Shown here: in pieces, positions 17,682 through 25,799 of the stretch
Layout: each line of letters starts with the position of its first letter
Numbering within the stretch: the stretch's first letter is position 1
Assembly (NCBI RefSeq): GCF_003591655.1
Contig: NZ_QVRA01000007.1
Location: 124,001 to 188,000 of the forward strand
Length of the DNA: 64,000 bases
Direction of reading: 5' to 3'
From: Sphingobium terrigena
GTDB taxonomy: Bacteria; Pseudomonadota; Alphaproteobacteria; Sphingomonadales; Sphingomonadaceae
The notes under the pieces: model-generated
What the model was told of the DNA's origin: nothing
The model's input: only the letters and a program-made list of their open reading frames with translations
Database searches by the model: none
Made by a program: the position numbers and the translations under genes

Positions 17682-18697
17682 GCTTCATCATGCGCACCGC
17701 ACGCGCGGACGATTTGCAGACATTGTATGAGATGGCCAAGCTGACCGGTGGCGGCTTCACCAACCTGCCCCCCGATCGCAAGGCGCTGGCCGCCAAGCTG
17801 GAGCGGACGCAGGCGGCGCTGACCCGCACTGGCGAGGGCATCAAGGACGAGCTGATCGTGTTGGTGCTGGAAAATACCGAGACCGGACAGGTGCGCGGCA
17901 CCTGCCAGATTTTCTCGACCGTGGGGCAGAGCTGGCCCTTTTACTCCTATCGGCTGGGCGTGCTGACCCAACATAGCCGGGAGCTGGCGCGGACGTTCCG
18001 GGCGCAGATGCTGTCGCTGACCACCGATCTGGAGGGATCGACCGAGGTGGGCGGGCTGTTTCTGCATCCGCGCGAGCGGGCCGAAGGGCTGGGGCTGCTG
18101 CTGGCGCGCAGCCGCTATCTCTATATTCGCGGGCATAGGGCGCGCTTTGGCGACCGGATCATCGCGGAATTGCGGGGCGTGATCGACGAGGCGGGTGGGT
18201 CGCCCTTCTGGGATGGGCTGGCCGGGCGCTTTTTCGGCATGAATTTTCAGGAGGCGGACGAGTTTAACGCGGTGAACGGCAACCAGTTCATCGCCGACCT
18301 GATGCCCAAGACGCCCATCTATACCGCGATGCTGACCGACAGCGCCCGCGCCGTCATCGGCCTGCCCCACCCCAATGGCCGCGCGGCGATGCGAATGCTG
18401 GAGACGGAGGGGTTCATCAATGCCGGCTATGTCGATATTTTCGATGGCGGGCCGACGATGGTGGGGCAGATCGACCAGCTCAAAACGATCGCGGCAGCGC
18501 GTGACGTCAATCTGTCATCCTGCCATGAAAAGGGCGGCGTCAAGATGCTCGTGTCGACCGGCGCGCTGGCCGACTATCGCTGCACCTATGGCTTCGTCGT
18601 CGAGGATGAGGGTGGCGAAGTGTCGCTCGACGCGGTGAGCGCGGCGCGGCTGCATCTGGAACCGGGGCAGAGCTTCACCATGGCGGAACGGGCATGA
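17678..18697 (+). CDS. astA: Arginine N-succinyltransferase AstA
   Basis: AstA transfers succinyl from succinyl-CoA to arginine, the first step of the arginine succinyltransferase (AST) catabolic pathway. The 339-residue protein has the GNAT-like N-terminus RTARADDLQTLYEMAKLTGGG and family landmarks such as FYSYRLGVLTQHS, VGGLFLHPRER and FWDGLAGRFFGMNFQEAD. The start is TTG, overlapping the upstream stop (TTGA), with AGAGGGG eight bases before it; the next ATG, at 17690, is 20 bases from that site. Its stop overlaps the astB start by four bases. Confidence 0.93.
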   Translation: MSFIMRTARADDLQTLYEMAKLTGGGFTNLPPDRKALAAKLERTQAALTRTGEGIKDELIVLVLENTETGQVRGTCQIFSTVGQSWPFYSYRLGVLTQHSRELARTFRAQMLSLTTDLEGSTEVGGLFLHPRERAEGLGLLLARSRYLYIRGHRARFGDRIIAELRGVIDEAGGSPFWDGLAGRFFGMNFQEADEFNAVNGNQFIADLMPKTPIYTAMLTDSARAVIGLPHPNGRAAMRMLETEGFINAGYVDIFDGGPTMVGQIDQLKTIAAARDVNLSSCHEKGGVKMLVSTGALADYRCTYGFVVEDEGGEVSLDAVSAARLHLEPGQSFTMAERA

Positions 18698-19953
18698 GCG
18701 TTACCGAGATCAACTTCGACGGGCTGATCGGGCCGAGCCATAATTATGCAGGCCTCAGCCTGGGCAACCTGGCTTCATCCCGTAATGCAGGCGCGGTCGC
18801 CTATCCGCGCGCGGCGGCTTTGCAGGGTATCGAGAAGATGCGCGGCAATATCCGGCTGGGGCTGGCGCAGGGGATGTTCCTGCCGCAATGGCGACCCGAC
18901 ATGAGCTGGCTGGCGCAGTTGGGGACGGATATTGGCGCGGCTGAGCCGCATATTCGGGCGGCGGCGATGTCGGCGTCCTCCATGTGGGCGGCCAATGCGG
19001 CAACGGTATCGCCCGCCAGCGATACCGCCGACGGGCGGACTCACCTGACCGTCGCCAATCTGGTCACCATGCCGCATCGCAGCCATGAATGGCCGCAGAC
19101 GCTGGCGCAGTTGCGGGTCGCCTTTTCCGATCCGCGCGCCTTTGCCGTCCATGCGCCGGTGCCTGCGCCCTTTGGCGACGAGGGCGCGGCCAATCATATG
19201 CGGTTGTGCGACCATCATGGCGCAGCGGGGGTTGAGATATTCGTCTATGGTCGGTCCGGTGGCCCCTTCCCCGCGCGCCAGCATCTTGAGGCGAGCAAGG
19301 CAGTGGCGCGGCTGCATGGGCTGGACCCGGCGCGGACCTTGTTTGTCGAGCAGTCCGAGGAGGCGATTGCGGCGGGGGCGTTTCACAATGACGTCGTGGC
19401 GGTCGCCAATGAGCGGGTATTGTTCGCGCATGAAATGGCCTTTGCCGACAAGGCAGGCTTATATGCCGATTTGCGCGCGGCGATGCCCGGTGTCGAGATT
19501 GTCGAGGTGCCAGCGAGCGCCGTCAGCCTGGCCGATGCGATCAAATCCTATCTGTTCAACGCGCAACTGGTGACGCTGCCCGATGGCGGCATGGCGTTGA
19601 TCCTGCCGACCGAGGCGCAGGAGACCCCGGCGGTGTGGCAATGGCTGGAGCAGATGGTGGCAGGCAACTGGCCAATCCGGCGGCTGGTGCCGGTGGATGT
19701 GCGCCAGTCCATGGCCAATGGTGGCGGCCCGGCCTGCCTGCGATTGCGGGTGGTGGCGGACCCGGCGACGATCGACCCGCGCTTCATAATGGATGAAGGG
19801 AAACTGGACGCGATCGCACGGATCGTCACGGATTATTGGCCCGAACAGATCGCGCCGGACGACCTGTCGGGCACGCGGCTGATCGCGCGGATCGAACAAT
19901 CATGGTTAACCCTTGTTGACCATTTGCAGCTTTCGGGCGATCTACTCCCATAG
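18694..19953 (+). CDS. astB: N-succinylarginine dihydrolase AstB
   Basis: AstB hydrolyses N-succinylarginine to succinylornithine, ammonia and CO2. The 419-residue protein opens with the highly conserved EINFDGLIGPSHNYAGLS and has FHNDVVAVANE (histidine region) and SMANGGGPACLRLRV, which holds the catalytic cysteine. Length matches the family. It is translationally coupled to astA. No astC, astD or astE gene is nearby, so the rest of the pathway must be encoded elsewhere or partly by the M20 enzyme. Confidence 0.95.
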   Translation: MSVTEINFDGLIGPSHNYAGLSLGNLASSRNAGAVAYPRAAALQGIEKMRGNIRLGLAQGMFLPQWRPDMSWLAQLGTDIGAAEPHIRAAAMSASSMWAANAATVSPASDTADGRTHLTVANLVTMPHRSHEWPQTLAQLRVAFSDPRAFAVHAPVPAPFGDEGAANHMRLCDHHGAAGVEIFVYGRSGGPFPARQHLEASKAVARLHGLDPARTLFVEQSEEAIAAGAFHNDVVAVANERVLFAHEMAFADKAGLYADLRAAMPGVEIVEVPASAVSLADAIKSYLFNAQLVTLPDGGMALILPTEAQETPAVWQWLEQMVAGNWPIRRLVPVDVRQSMANGGGPACLRLRVVADPATIDPRFIMDEGKLDAIARIVTDYWPEQIAPDDLSGTRLIARIEQSWLTLVDHLQLSGDLLP

Positions 19954-19983
19954 CGGCGGGCCGCAACGCCAGGTGGGATCATA

Positions 19984-20205
19984 ATGGAACGCATCAAACG
20001 CCTTTTCACCATAAAGACCAAGTTTGAGGCGTTCCTGATCATCTACGCGCTCGCGCTGGGCGCGTCGGAGCGGGGTCTGGTCTATATGCAGCAATATCCC
20101 GGCTTTGGCGGGCAGTTGCTTGCGCTGGCCTGCACCGGCGCGGTGTTCATGGCGGGCGGCAAGATGCTCGACGCGCTCGACTATCAGCGCGCCTACGGCA
20201 GCTAA
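19984..20205 (+). CDS. Small predicted membrane protein (73 residues)
   Basis: I do not recognise a characterised family. The protein has a basic N-terminus (MERIKRLFTIKTK) and two hydrophobic segments, about 15-35 and 44-62, ending in an acidic/polar tail (DALDYQRAYGS). ATG at 19984 follows GGTGGGATCATA. It sits 30 bases after astB on the same strand. The positive-inside rule suggests both ends are cytoplasmic. Confidence 0.65.
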   Translation: MERIKRLFTIKTKFEAFLIIYALALGASERGLVYMQQYPGFGGQLLALACTGAVFMAGGKMLDALDYQRAYGS

Positions 20206-20301
20206 ATCGCGCTTCCCTCCGAAACGGAGTTGTCTGTCGATTCACCTTTTGATCCGGCACTGTATCTTGCCTCCCAAACATGAACAGGGAGATATGGAGC
20301 C

Positions 20302-21201
20302 ATGCTGGATGACCGACGCGGGCAAAGCGTTGCCGCTGCTGAATTGGTACGCAATTTCGCCCATTGGCGGGAGGTCGGCGCGCGGGAGCCGGTGATGATC
20401 ACCCATCATGGTCGCGAGACGCATATCTTCATGGGGGTGGAGAGTTTCCGCAGCCTGGGCGTGAGCGATGGTCCCGCACCGGCACCGGACCGGATGCGCG
20501 ACCTCGCCAGCCGCATCCATCAGGGGCTGATCCTGTGCCGCAGTGATCTGAGCATCGATTATGTCAACGGCGTGGCGCTGGCGATGACCAAAAGATGGGA
20601 CCGGCATCTGGACGGCCGGTCGCTATGGGAGGCGCTACCGGAATTTGCCGGCACACTGACAGAAGCGCATATCCGCCATAGCCTGGCATCGGGTGAGGCC
20701 AGTGCGGCGGACATCCCCTCCCCCTTTCGCAGCGACGCATGGCTGCATTTCGAAACATTCCCGTTCGGCGACGGCATCGCCCTGCTGCTGCGCGACATTA
20801 CTGCGGACATGCGCCGTCACCGCCTGGCGGACGTCAAATCGGCGATCCTGAAAGCCATGAGCGTGCATGGCGGGGTGGGATATGTGCGGGTATCGACGCG
20901 CGGGTTCATCGAGATTGCCGACGACTCATTCTGCACGATGATCGGGCTGCCCGAAGAGAGGCTGTCGAGTGTGTGCCTGCCCGACGTCGTGGAAGTATCG
21001 GCGCGGCCGCATTTTCGCGAGCAATTGGAGCGGGTGCTGCGCGGTGAGGGCGACAGGCGGGTGGCCACGCGGCTGCTGACCAATGGCGGGGCGGTGATGC
21101 CGGTCGAGGCGGCGATCGCGCAACTCCATGGCACCTACGGCACCGAGGGCGCGGTGATCGTGATGACGGGCCAGCGTGCGGCGGTCACACAGGGCGCGTA
21201 A
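20302..21201 (+). CDS. Phd/YefM-like domain fused to two PAS domains
   Basis: This 299-residue cytoplasmic protein starts with a segment (about 8-55: AAELVRNFAHWREVGAREPV and MITHHGRETHIFMGVESFRSL) that closely resembles the DNA-binding fold of Phd/YefM antitoxins. PAS-like domains follow at about 70-175 (ILCRSDLSIDYVN, LLLRDITADMRRHRLADV) and 190-295 (GFIEIADDSFCTMIGLPEERL). No kinase or cyclase domain follows, so it may be a one-component sensor/regulator. ATG at 20302 has GGGAGATATGGAG upstream. No toxin gene is adjacent. The domain calls come from pattern reading. Confidence 0.7.
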   Translation: MLDDRRGQSVAAAELVRNFAHWREVGAREPVMITHHGRETHIFMGVESFRSLGVSDGPAPAPDRMRDLASRIHQGLILCRSDLSIDYVNGVALAMTKRWDRHLDGRSLWEALPEFAGTLTEAHIRHSLASGEASAADIPSPFRSDAWLHFETFPFGDGIALLLRDITADMRRHRLADVKSAILKAMSVHGGVGYVRVSTRGFIEIADDSFCTMIGLPEERLSSVCLPDVVEVSARPHFREQLERVLRGEGDRRVATRLLTNGGAVMPVEAAIAQLHGTYGTEGAVIVMTGQRAAVTQGA

Positions 21202-21368
21202 GCGGCGGTCGGTGCGGCTTTTACGCAAATTCATGGTCCGATTCGGAGGGAGTGGATCAGGATCGATTGATGCGGCGGATCGGCGGGGCCGAGATATGCG
21301 GGAATTGCGTACTATCCGCCGCAAGCCGATCAAACCGGCTGTTGAGCGTGCGACGCTATGCTGTCCCT

Positions 21369-21806
21369 ATGCGCCAAAGCCCCTCCCCCCGGTTCCGGCC
21401 GATCGCCTCCCTGCCCCGCCATGACGCGGGCAGCGCCTTAGTTGAGGCTGCCTTTGTCCTGCCGCTGCTGATCAGCCTGCTGTTTGGCATCTTAATCTAT
21501 GGCAGCTGGTTCATGACGGCCCATAGCCTGCAACAGGCGGCCAATGATGCGGCGCGGGCGGCAGTGGCGGGCCTGGACGCAACCGAACGGCGCGCGCTGG
21601 TGGACCAGAGCATAGCCGCCAGCCGCGCCGCCTTCCCCGCGCCAGCCGCGCAGACGATCAGCATCGGCACGGAAGAGAGCGGCGGCTATTATCGGGTGAC
21701 GCTGAGCTATAATCTGAGCAACGCGCCGATCTTTGCGGCTACGCCTGTTCCCCTTGCCGCCACGACGCTCCAGCGCAGCGCCGTTATACGGATCGCTTCC
21801 CAATGA
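21369..21806 (+). CDS. tadE: TadE-like pilus/secretion pseudopilin
   Basis: This 145-residue protein has a short basic N-terminus, then GSALVEAAFVLPLLISLLFG: a TadE-type hydrophobic segment preceded by the conserved glutamate. The rest is predicted extracytoplasmic. TadE-family proteins are minor pseudopilins of Flp/Tad pili. ATG at 21369 is chosen because the domain begins about 20 residues later; the frame stays open upstream to 21252. Its stop overlaps the next gene (ATGA). Confidence 0.8.
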   Translation: MRQSPSPRFRPIASLPRHDAGSALVEAAFVLPLLISLLFGILIYGSWFMTAHSLQQAANDAARAAVAGLDATERRALVDQSIAASRAAFPAPAAQTISIGTEESGGYYRVTLSYNLSNAPIFAATPVPLAATTLQRSAVIRIASQ

Positions 21807-23419
21807 CCGGGCACAGTGTGACGCGCGATGCGCGTGGCGGCATCAGCCTGATCCTGGCGGGATCGCTGTTCATGCTGGCCGGCGCGGCGACGGTCGCTGT
21901 CGATCTGGGATCGGTTTATTTGGCCAAGCGGCAATTGCAGGGCATTGCCGATGCGGCGGCGCTGGCGGCTGTCGGTGGTGGGCGCAGCGCAGCGGAAGAA
22001 CTGGTGGGGCAAAGCGGGGTCAGTGGCATCGCGCTGATTGGCTATGAGGGCGGCAGTTACAGGGCCGATAGCGCCGTGCCGGTGGCCGATCGCTTCGTTG
22101 CAGGCGAAGGCGGGGCGATGCGGGTCGAACTGGAACGGCGCACGCCTCTCTTTTTCGCCCGGCTGCTGGTCGGGCGCGATGGCATCGACCTGCGCGCGCG
22201 AGCCATTGCAGCGCGCCAGGATGCGGCGGCCTTCTCGCTCGGCACCGGGCTTGCCGCGGTCAGTGGCGGGCTGCCCAATATGCTGCTGTCCAATCTGGCA
22301 GGCACGCAGCTCAACCTGTCGGTGATGGATAGCCAGGGGCTCGCCAGCCTGAACCTGGACCTGCTGGGCGTTGCCGACGCACTGCGGGTGCGAACGGGGC
22401 GCGATGGCGAGGCCTATGGCGCGCTGTTCGACCGTGAAATCCCGCTGTCCGATGTGATTGGCGCGATGGCCGACAGTGCAGGCGGCAGTCAGAGCGCGGC
22501 GGTGCTGCTGGCTATTGCCGGGCAGATCGCGGGACGATCAGTGCGGCTGAGCGACATCATCGATCTTGGCCCGATGCGCGGCGCGGCCAGCGCAACGGGG
22601 CAACCCAATGTGCTGCTCGACGCCTTTTCGATGCTGCGCATGATCCTAAGCCCGCCGTCGGGGACATCGGTGCCGATGGACATGCACTTGACCGTGCCGG
22701 GGCTGACATCCACGCGCCTCAAGCTCATAATGGGCGAGGGACAGGCGCGCTCCCCCTTGCTGAGCGTAACGGCGGACAAATCCGTCGTGCTGCGCACCGC
22801 GCAGACCCGCCTCTATCTGGAAAGCAGTGTCGCGACGGTGCTGTCGGGTATCGCATCGGTGCGTATCCCGCTTTATGTCGAACTGGCGGCGGCGGAGGCG
22901 CGGCTGTCGGCGATCGACTGTACAGCAGGATCGGCGGGTCATGGCGTAACGCTGGCAGTGACGCCGTCGATCGGCACAGCGGCGCTGGCGGATGTTGATG
23001 TGCAGGCGCTGACCAATTTCAACGCGCCCGCCAATCCGCGCCCGGCCGTGCTGGCGCAGGTGTTGGCCACGAAAGTGACGGGCTATGCGAATGTCGCACT
23101 GGGCGGCGCGCAGCCGCAAAATGTGCATTTTTCGCCCACGGAGATCAGCGCGCAAACAGCCAAGCGGGTCAGCACCAACGATCTGACGCAGGGGCTGGCC
23201 GCGAGTCTGGCCAGCCAGACGCAGGTGCAGGTGTCCATATTGGGCATCAATGTAAACCTCAGTCCGCTGGCCCCTGCCATCGGCACGCTGCTGGCGACGA
23301 CCGCTCCGTTGCTGGACGGGATTTTGGCGAACGTGACGGCGACGCTGGGGGTGCAACTGGGCTATGCCGACGTGCGGGTGCATCAGATGCGATGCGGGAT
23401 GGCGGCGATCGTCGCCTGA
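21803..23419 (+). CDS. TadG-like membrane-anchored protein
   Basis: This 538-residue protein has the TadG-type N-terminus: DARGGISLILAGSLFMLAGA followed by VDLGSVYLAKRQLQGIADAAALAAVGG, i.e. a signal anchor and then the conserved helix. The remainder is a large extracytoplasmic region rich in Ala, Leu and Val with no domain I recognise. It overlaps tadE by four bases. No tadA, tadB, tadC or prepilin genes lie nearby, so the pair is an orphan Tad module. Confidence 0.75.
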   Translation: MTGHSVTRDARGGISLILAGSLFMLAGAATVAVDLGSVYLAKRQLQGIADAAALAAVGGGRSAAEELVGQSGVSGIALIGYEGGSYRADSAVPVADRFVAGEGGAMRVELERRTPLFFARLLVGRDGIDLRARAIAARQDAAAFSLGTGLAAVSGGLPNMLLSNLAGTQLNLSVMDSQGLASLNLDLLGVADALRVRTGRDGEAYGALFDREIPLSDVIGAMADSAGGSQSAAVLLAIAGQIAGRSVRLSDIIDLGPMRGAASATGQPNVLLDAFSMLRMILSPPSGTSVPMDMHLTVPGLTSTRLKLIMGEGQARSPLLSVTADKSVVLRTAQTRLYLESSVATVLSGIASVRIPLYVELAAAEARLSAIDCTAGSAGHGVTLAVTPSIGTAALADVDVQALTNFNAPANPRPAVLAQVLATKVTGYANVALGGAQPQNVHFSPTEISAQTAKRVSTNDLTQGLAASLASQTQVQVSILGINVNLSPLAPAIGTLLATTAPLLDGILANVTATLGVQLGYADVRVHQMRCGMAAIVA

Positions 23420-23460
23420 CGGCTTGCGCTGGCGGCGCTGTGCCGTCAGGAGCGGGAGCC

Positions 23461-24912
23461 ATGGGCGCTATCATGCTACAGGGAACCGGATCGGACGTGG
23501 GCAAATCGGTGCTGGTCGCCGGATTGTGCCGGGCGCTGGTGCGGCGCGGATATAGGGTGCGGCCGTTCAAGCCGCAGAATATGTCCAACAATGCAGCGGT
23601 GACGAGCGACGGCGGCGAGATTGGCCGGGCGCAGGCGTTGCAGGCGATCGCCTGCGGGGTGCCGCTGCATACGGACATGAACCCGGTGCTGCTGAAGCCG
23701 CAGGCCGACCGGACATCGCAGCTGATCGTCCATGGTCAGGTGCGCGGAACGCTAGGGTCGGGCAATTTCCGCAGCGCGCGTGGGGCGTTGCTGGGTGCTG
23801 TGCTGGAAAGCTATGAACGCTTGAAGGCGCAGTGCGACATTGTGGTGGTCGAGGGGGCGGGATCGCCCGCCGAGATCAACCTGCGCGCGGGCGACATTGC
23901 CAATATGGGCTTTGCGCGGGCGGCCAACGTGCCGGTGATACTGGTCGGTGATATCGACCGGGGCGGCGTGATCGCGGCGGTGGTCGGCACGCGCACGGTG
24001 ATCGACCCGGAGGACGCGGCGATGATCAAGGGCTTCCTGATCAACAAGTTTCGCGGTGATCCAGCCCTGTTCGAGGATGGCTATGCGCAGATTGCCACGC
24101 TGTCGGGATGGCGCGGCATGGGGGTGGTGCCGTGGCTGGATGCCGTGGCGCGCCTGCCGAGCGAGGATGCTGTCATACTGGAGCGGCGCGCGCCGTCAGC
24201 CGATGCCCCGCTAGTCATCGCCTGCCCGGTGTTGCCGCGCATCTCCAATTTCGACGATCTTGATCCGCTGAAGCTGGAGCCGTCGGTCGAGTTGCGGATG
24301 ATCGGGCCGGGCCAGGTGATCCCGGCCGAGGCCGCGCTGGTGATCCTGCCGGGGTCCAAGGCGACGATTGCGGACATGCGCGCGATGGTGGCGCAGGGGT
24401 GGGACATCGACATTCGCGCGCATCACCGGCGCGGTGGGGCAGTGCTGGGAATTTGCGGCGGATACCAGATGTTGGGGCGGACGATCAGCGATCCCGAAGG
24501 AATCGAGGGACCGCCGGGCGCGGTGGCGGGGCTGGGGCTGCTGGAGGTGGACACGCTATTGTCGGCAGGCAAGGCGCTGGATCTGGTGCAAGGGCATGGC
24601 CTGGGCGCGGATTTCAGCGGTTATGAGATGCATATGGGCGCGACCAGCGGGCCGGATTGCGCGCGGCCCTTTGCGGTGCTGGACGGCGACCGGGTCGATG
24701 GGGCGATCAGCCGTGACGGGCTGGTGCTGGGCAGCTATGTCCATGGACTGCTGGCCAGTGCGCCGTTGCGCGACGCATTGTTGCGGCGGCTGGGCGGGCA
24801 GTCGGCACTGGCCGATTATGGACAGACGGTGGAAGATGCGCTGGACGAGGTTGCGGCGTTGCTGGAGCAACATGCCGATATCGACGCGATGGTCGCGCTG
24901 GCGCTGTCTTAG
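23461..24912 (+). CDS. cobQ: Cobyric acid synthase CobQ
   Basis: CobQ amidates four side chains of adenosylcobyrinic a,c-diamide with glutamine and ATP in cobalamin synthesis. The 483-residue protein has an N-terminal dethiobiotin-synthetase-like ATPase domain (MLQGTGSDVGKSVLVAGLCR; FKPQNMSNNAAVT) and a C-terminal class I glutamine amidotransferase domain with the cysteine region VLGICGGYQMLG and the histidine region GSYVHGLL. ATG at 23461 follows GGAGCC. No cobalamin riboswitch or other cob genes are adjacent. Confidence 0.95.
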   Translation: MGAIMLQGTGSDVGKSVLVAGLCRALVRRGYRVRPFKPQNMSNNAAVTSDGGEIGRAQALQAIACGVPLHTDMNPVLLKPQADRTSQLIVHGQVRGTLGSGNFRSARGALLGAVLESYERLKAQCDIVVVEGAGSPAEINLRAGDIANMGFARAANVPVILVGDIDRGGVIAAVVGTRTVIDPEDAAMIKGFLINKFRGDPALFEDGYAQIATLSGWRGMGVVPWLDAVARLPSEDAVILERRAPSADAPLVIACPVLPRISNFDDLDPLKLEPSVELRMIGPGQVIPAEAALVILPGSKATIADMRAMVAQGWDIDIRAHHRRGGAVLGICGGYQMLGRTISDPEGIEGPPGAVAGLGLLEVDTLLSAGKALDLVQGHGLGADFSGYEMHMGATSGPDCARPFAVLDGDRVDGAISRDGLVLGSYVHGLLASAPLRDALLRRLGGQSALADYGQTVEDALDEVAALLEQHADIDAMVALALS

Positions 24913-24922
24913 ATCAAGGAAA

Positions 24923-24999
24923 TGGTGCACCCGGAGCGATTCGAACGCCCGACCCTCAGATTCGTAGTCTGATGCTCTATCCAGCTGAGCTACGGGTGC
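24923..24999 (-). tRNA. tRNA-Arg (ACG), copy 1
   Basis: The minus strand gives a 77-base cloverleaf starting GCACCCGTAGCTCAGCTGG. The anticodon stem CAGA/TCTG closes loop CTACGAA, so the anticodon is ACG, whose first base is normally changed to inosine by TadA to read CGU, CGC and CGA. TTCGAAT in the T loop and an encoded CCA end are present. Confidence 0.97.
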
Positions 25000-25052
25000 G
25001 CTGGAAGGATACAAGCCTGGCGTGAAGCCGGACTGGACGTCCTTCAAAATGT

Positions 25053-25129
25053 TGGTGCACCCGGAGCGATTCGAACGCCCGACCCTCAGATTCGTAGTCT
25101 GATGCTCTATCCAGCTGAGCTACGGGTGC
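25053..25129 (-). tRNA. tRNA-Arg (ACG), copy 2
   Basis: This gene is base-for-base identical to the copy 130 bases away (anticodon ACG, encoded CCA). The 53-base spacer is unique. The two genes are on the same strand, so this copy is upstream and they are probably processed from one transcript. Confidence 0.97.
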
Positions 25130-25271
25130 ACTGGAGTGGCGCGGATAGTAGGGCGCGCCGGATTGGGCAAGCCCCTTTTTTCACTTTTGCCCGACCATCC
25201 CGCCTTTCTGGGGCCGCGCGGCAACTTTTGGCCGCGCCCGCCGTTCGAGACGGCAATGAAAGGATGTCCCC

Positions 25272-25757
25272 ATGAGCTTTACCCTGAATGACATCGCCTT
25301 GCTGCTGGTCGCGCTGGCCATCGGCCTGATCTTGGGCCTGATGATGAGCGGGCGCGGCAAATATCGCCGGGCATGGCGAGACGAGCAGGCCGCGCACCGG
25401 GCCATGGTCAAGGATCGCGACGCACAGCTGGAGGCCGCCAATGCGCGGATCGTCGAGTTGGAGAAGCGGACGGTGCCGGTTGGCGCAGCGCCTGTCGCTG
25501 GCGTTGTGGCTGAGCGTGATGATCTGAGCCGGATCAAGGGTTTGAGCCAGGCGCAGGAAGTGTCGCTCAATGAGGCGGGCTATCAGCGCTATGGCCAGAT
25601 CGCGGCGCTGAATGGTGAGCAGGAGGCGGCGCTGGAGGCGCGGCTGGGCCTAACGCCAGGCACGATCGCGCGGGAGAATTGGCGCGAGCAGGCGCGCGCG
25701 CTGGAAGGTAGCGGGCAGCGTAAAGGGCTGTTCGGGCGGGCTTCGACGCCGGTTTGA
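25272..25757 (+). CDS. Membrane-anchored protein with helix-hairpin-helix-like domain
   Basis: This 161-residue protein has one N-terminal membrane helix (about 8-28, ALLLVALAIGLILGLMM), a charged helical stretch likely to form a coiled coil (about 35-68), and a C-terminal region from about 83 (DDLSRIKGLSQAQEVSLNEA) resembling the helix-hairpin-helix module of predicted flap-endonuclease-like proteins. The function is unknown. ATG at 25272 follows GAAAGGATGTCCCC. It ends in a terminator shared with ppdK. Confidence 0.75.
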   Translation: MSFTLNDIALLLVALAIGLILGLMMSGRGKYRRAWRDEQAAHRAMVKDRDAQLEAANARIVELEKRTVPVGAAPVAGVVAERDDLSRIKGLSQAQEVSLNEAGYQRYGQIAALNGEQEAALEARLGLTPGTIARENWREQARALEGSGQRKGLFGRASTPV

Positions 25758-25766
25758 GCGCTTAAG

Positions 25767-25797
25767 AAAAGGGCGGGGTTTGCGCCCCGCCCTTTTG
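25767..25797. terminator. Bidirectional terminator before ppdK stop
   Basis: AAAAGGGCGGGG and CCCCGCCCTTTT form a perfect stem around TTTGCG, with A and T runs on both sides. It can end both the plus-strand gene at 25757 and ppdK on the minus strand. Confidence 0.92.
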
Positions 25798-25799
25798 CC

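Noticed and set aside
20206..21201. Toxin-antitoxin operon suggested by the Phd-like N-terminus
   Set aside because: No toxin-like gene (Doc, YoeB or RelE type) is adjacent; the gene continues into PAS domains instead.
23420..23460. Cobalamin riboswitch before cobQ
   Set aside because: Only 41 bases separate cobQ from the TadG-like gene, too few for the riboswitch, and no B12-box-like sequence was seen.
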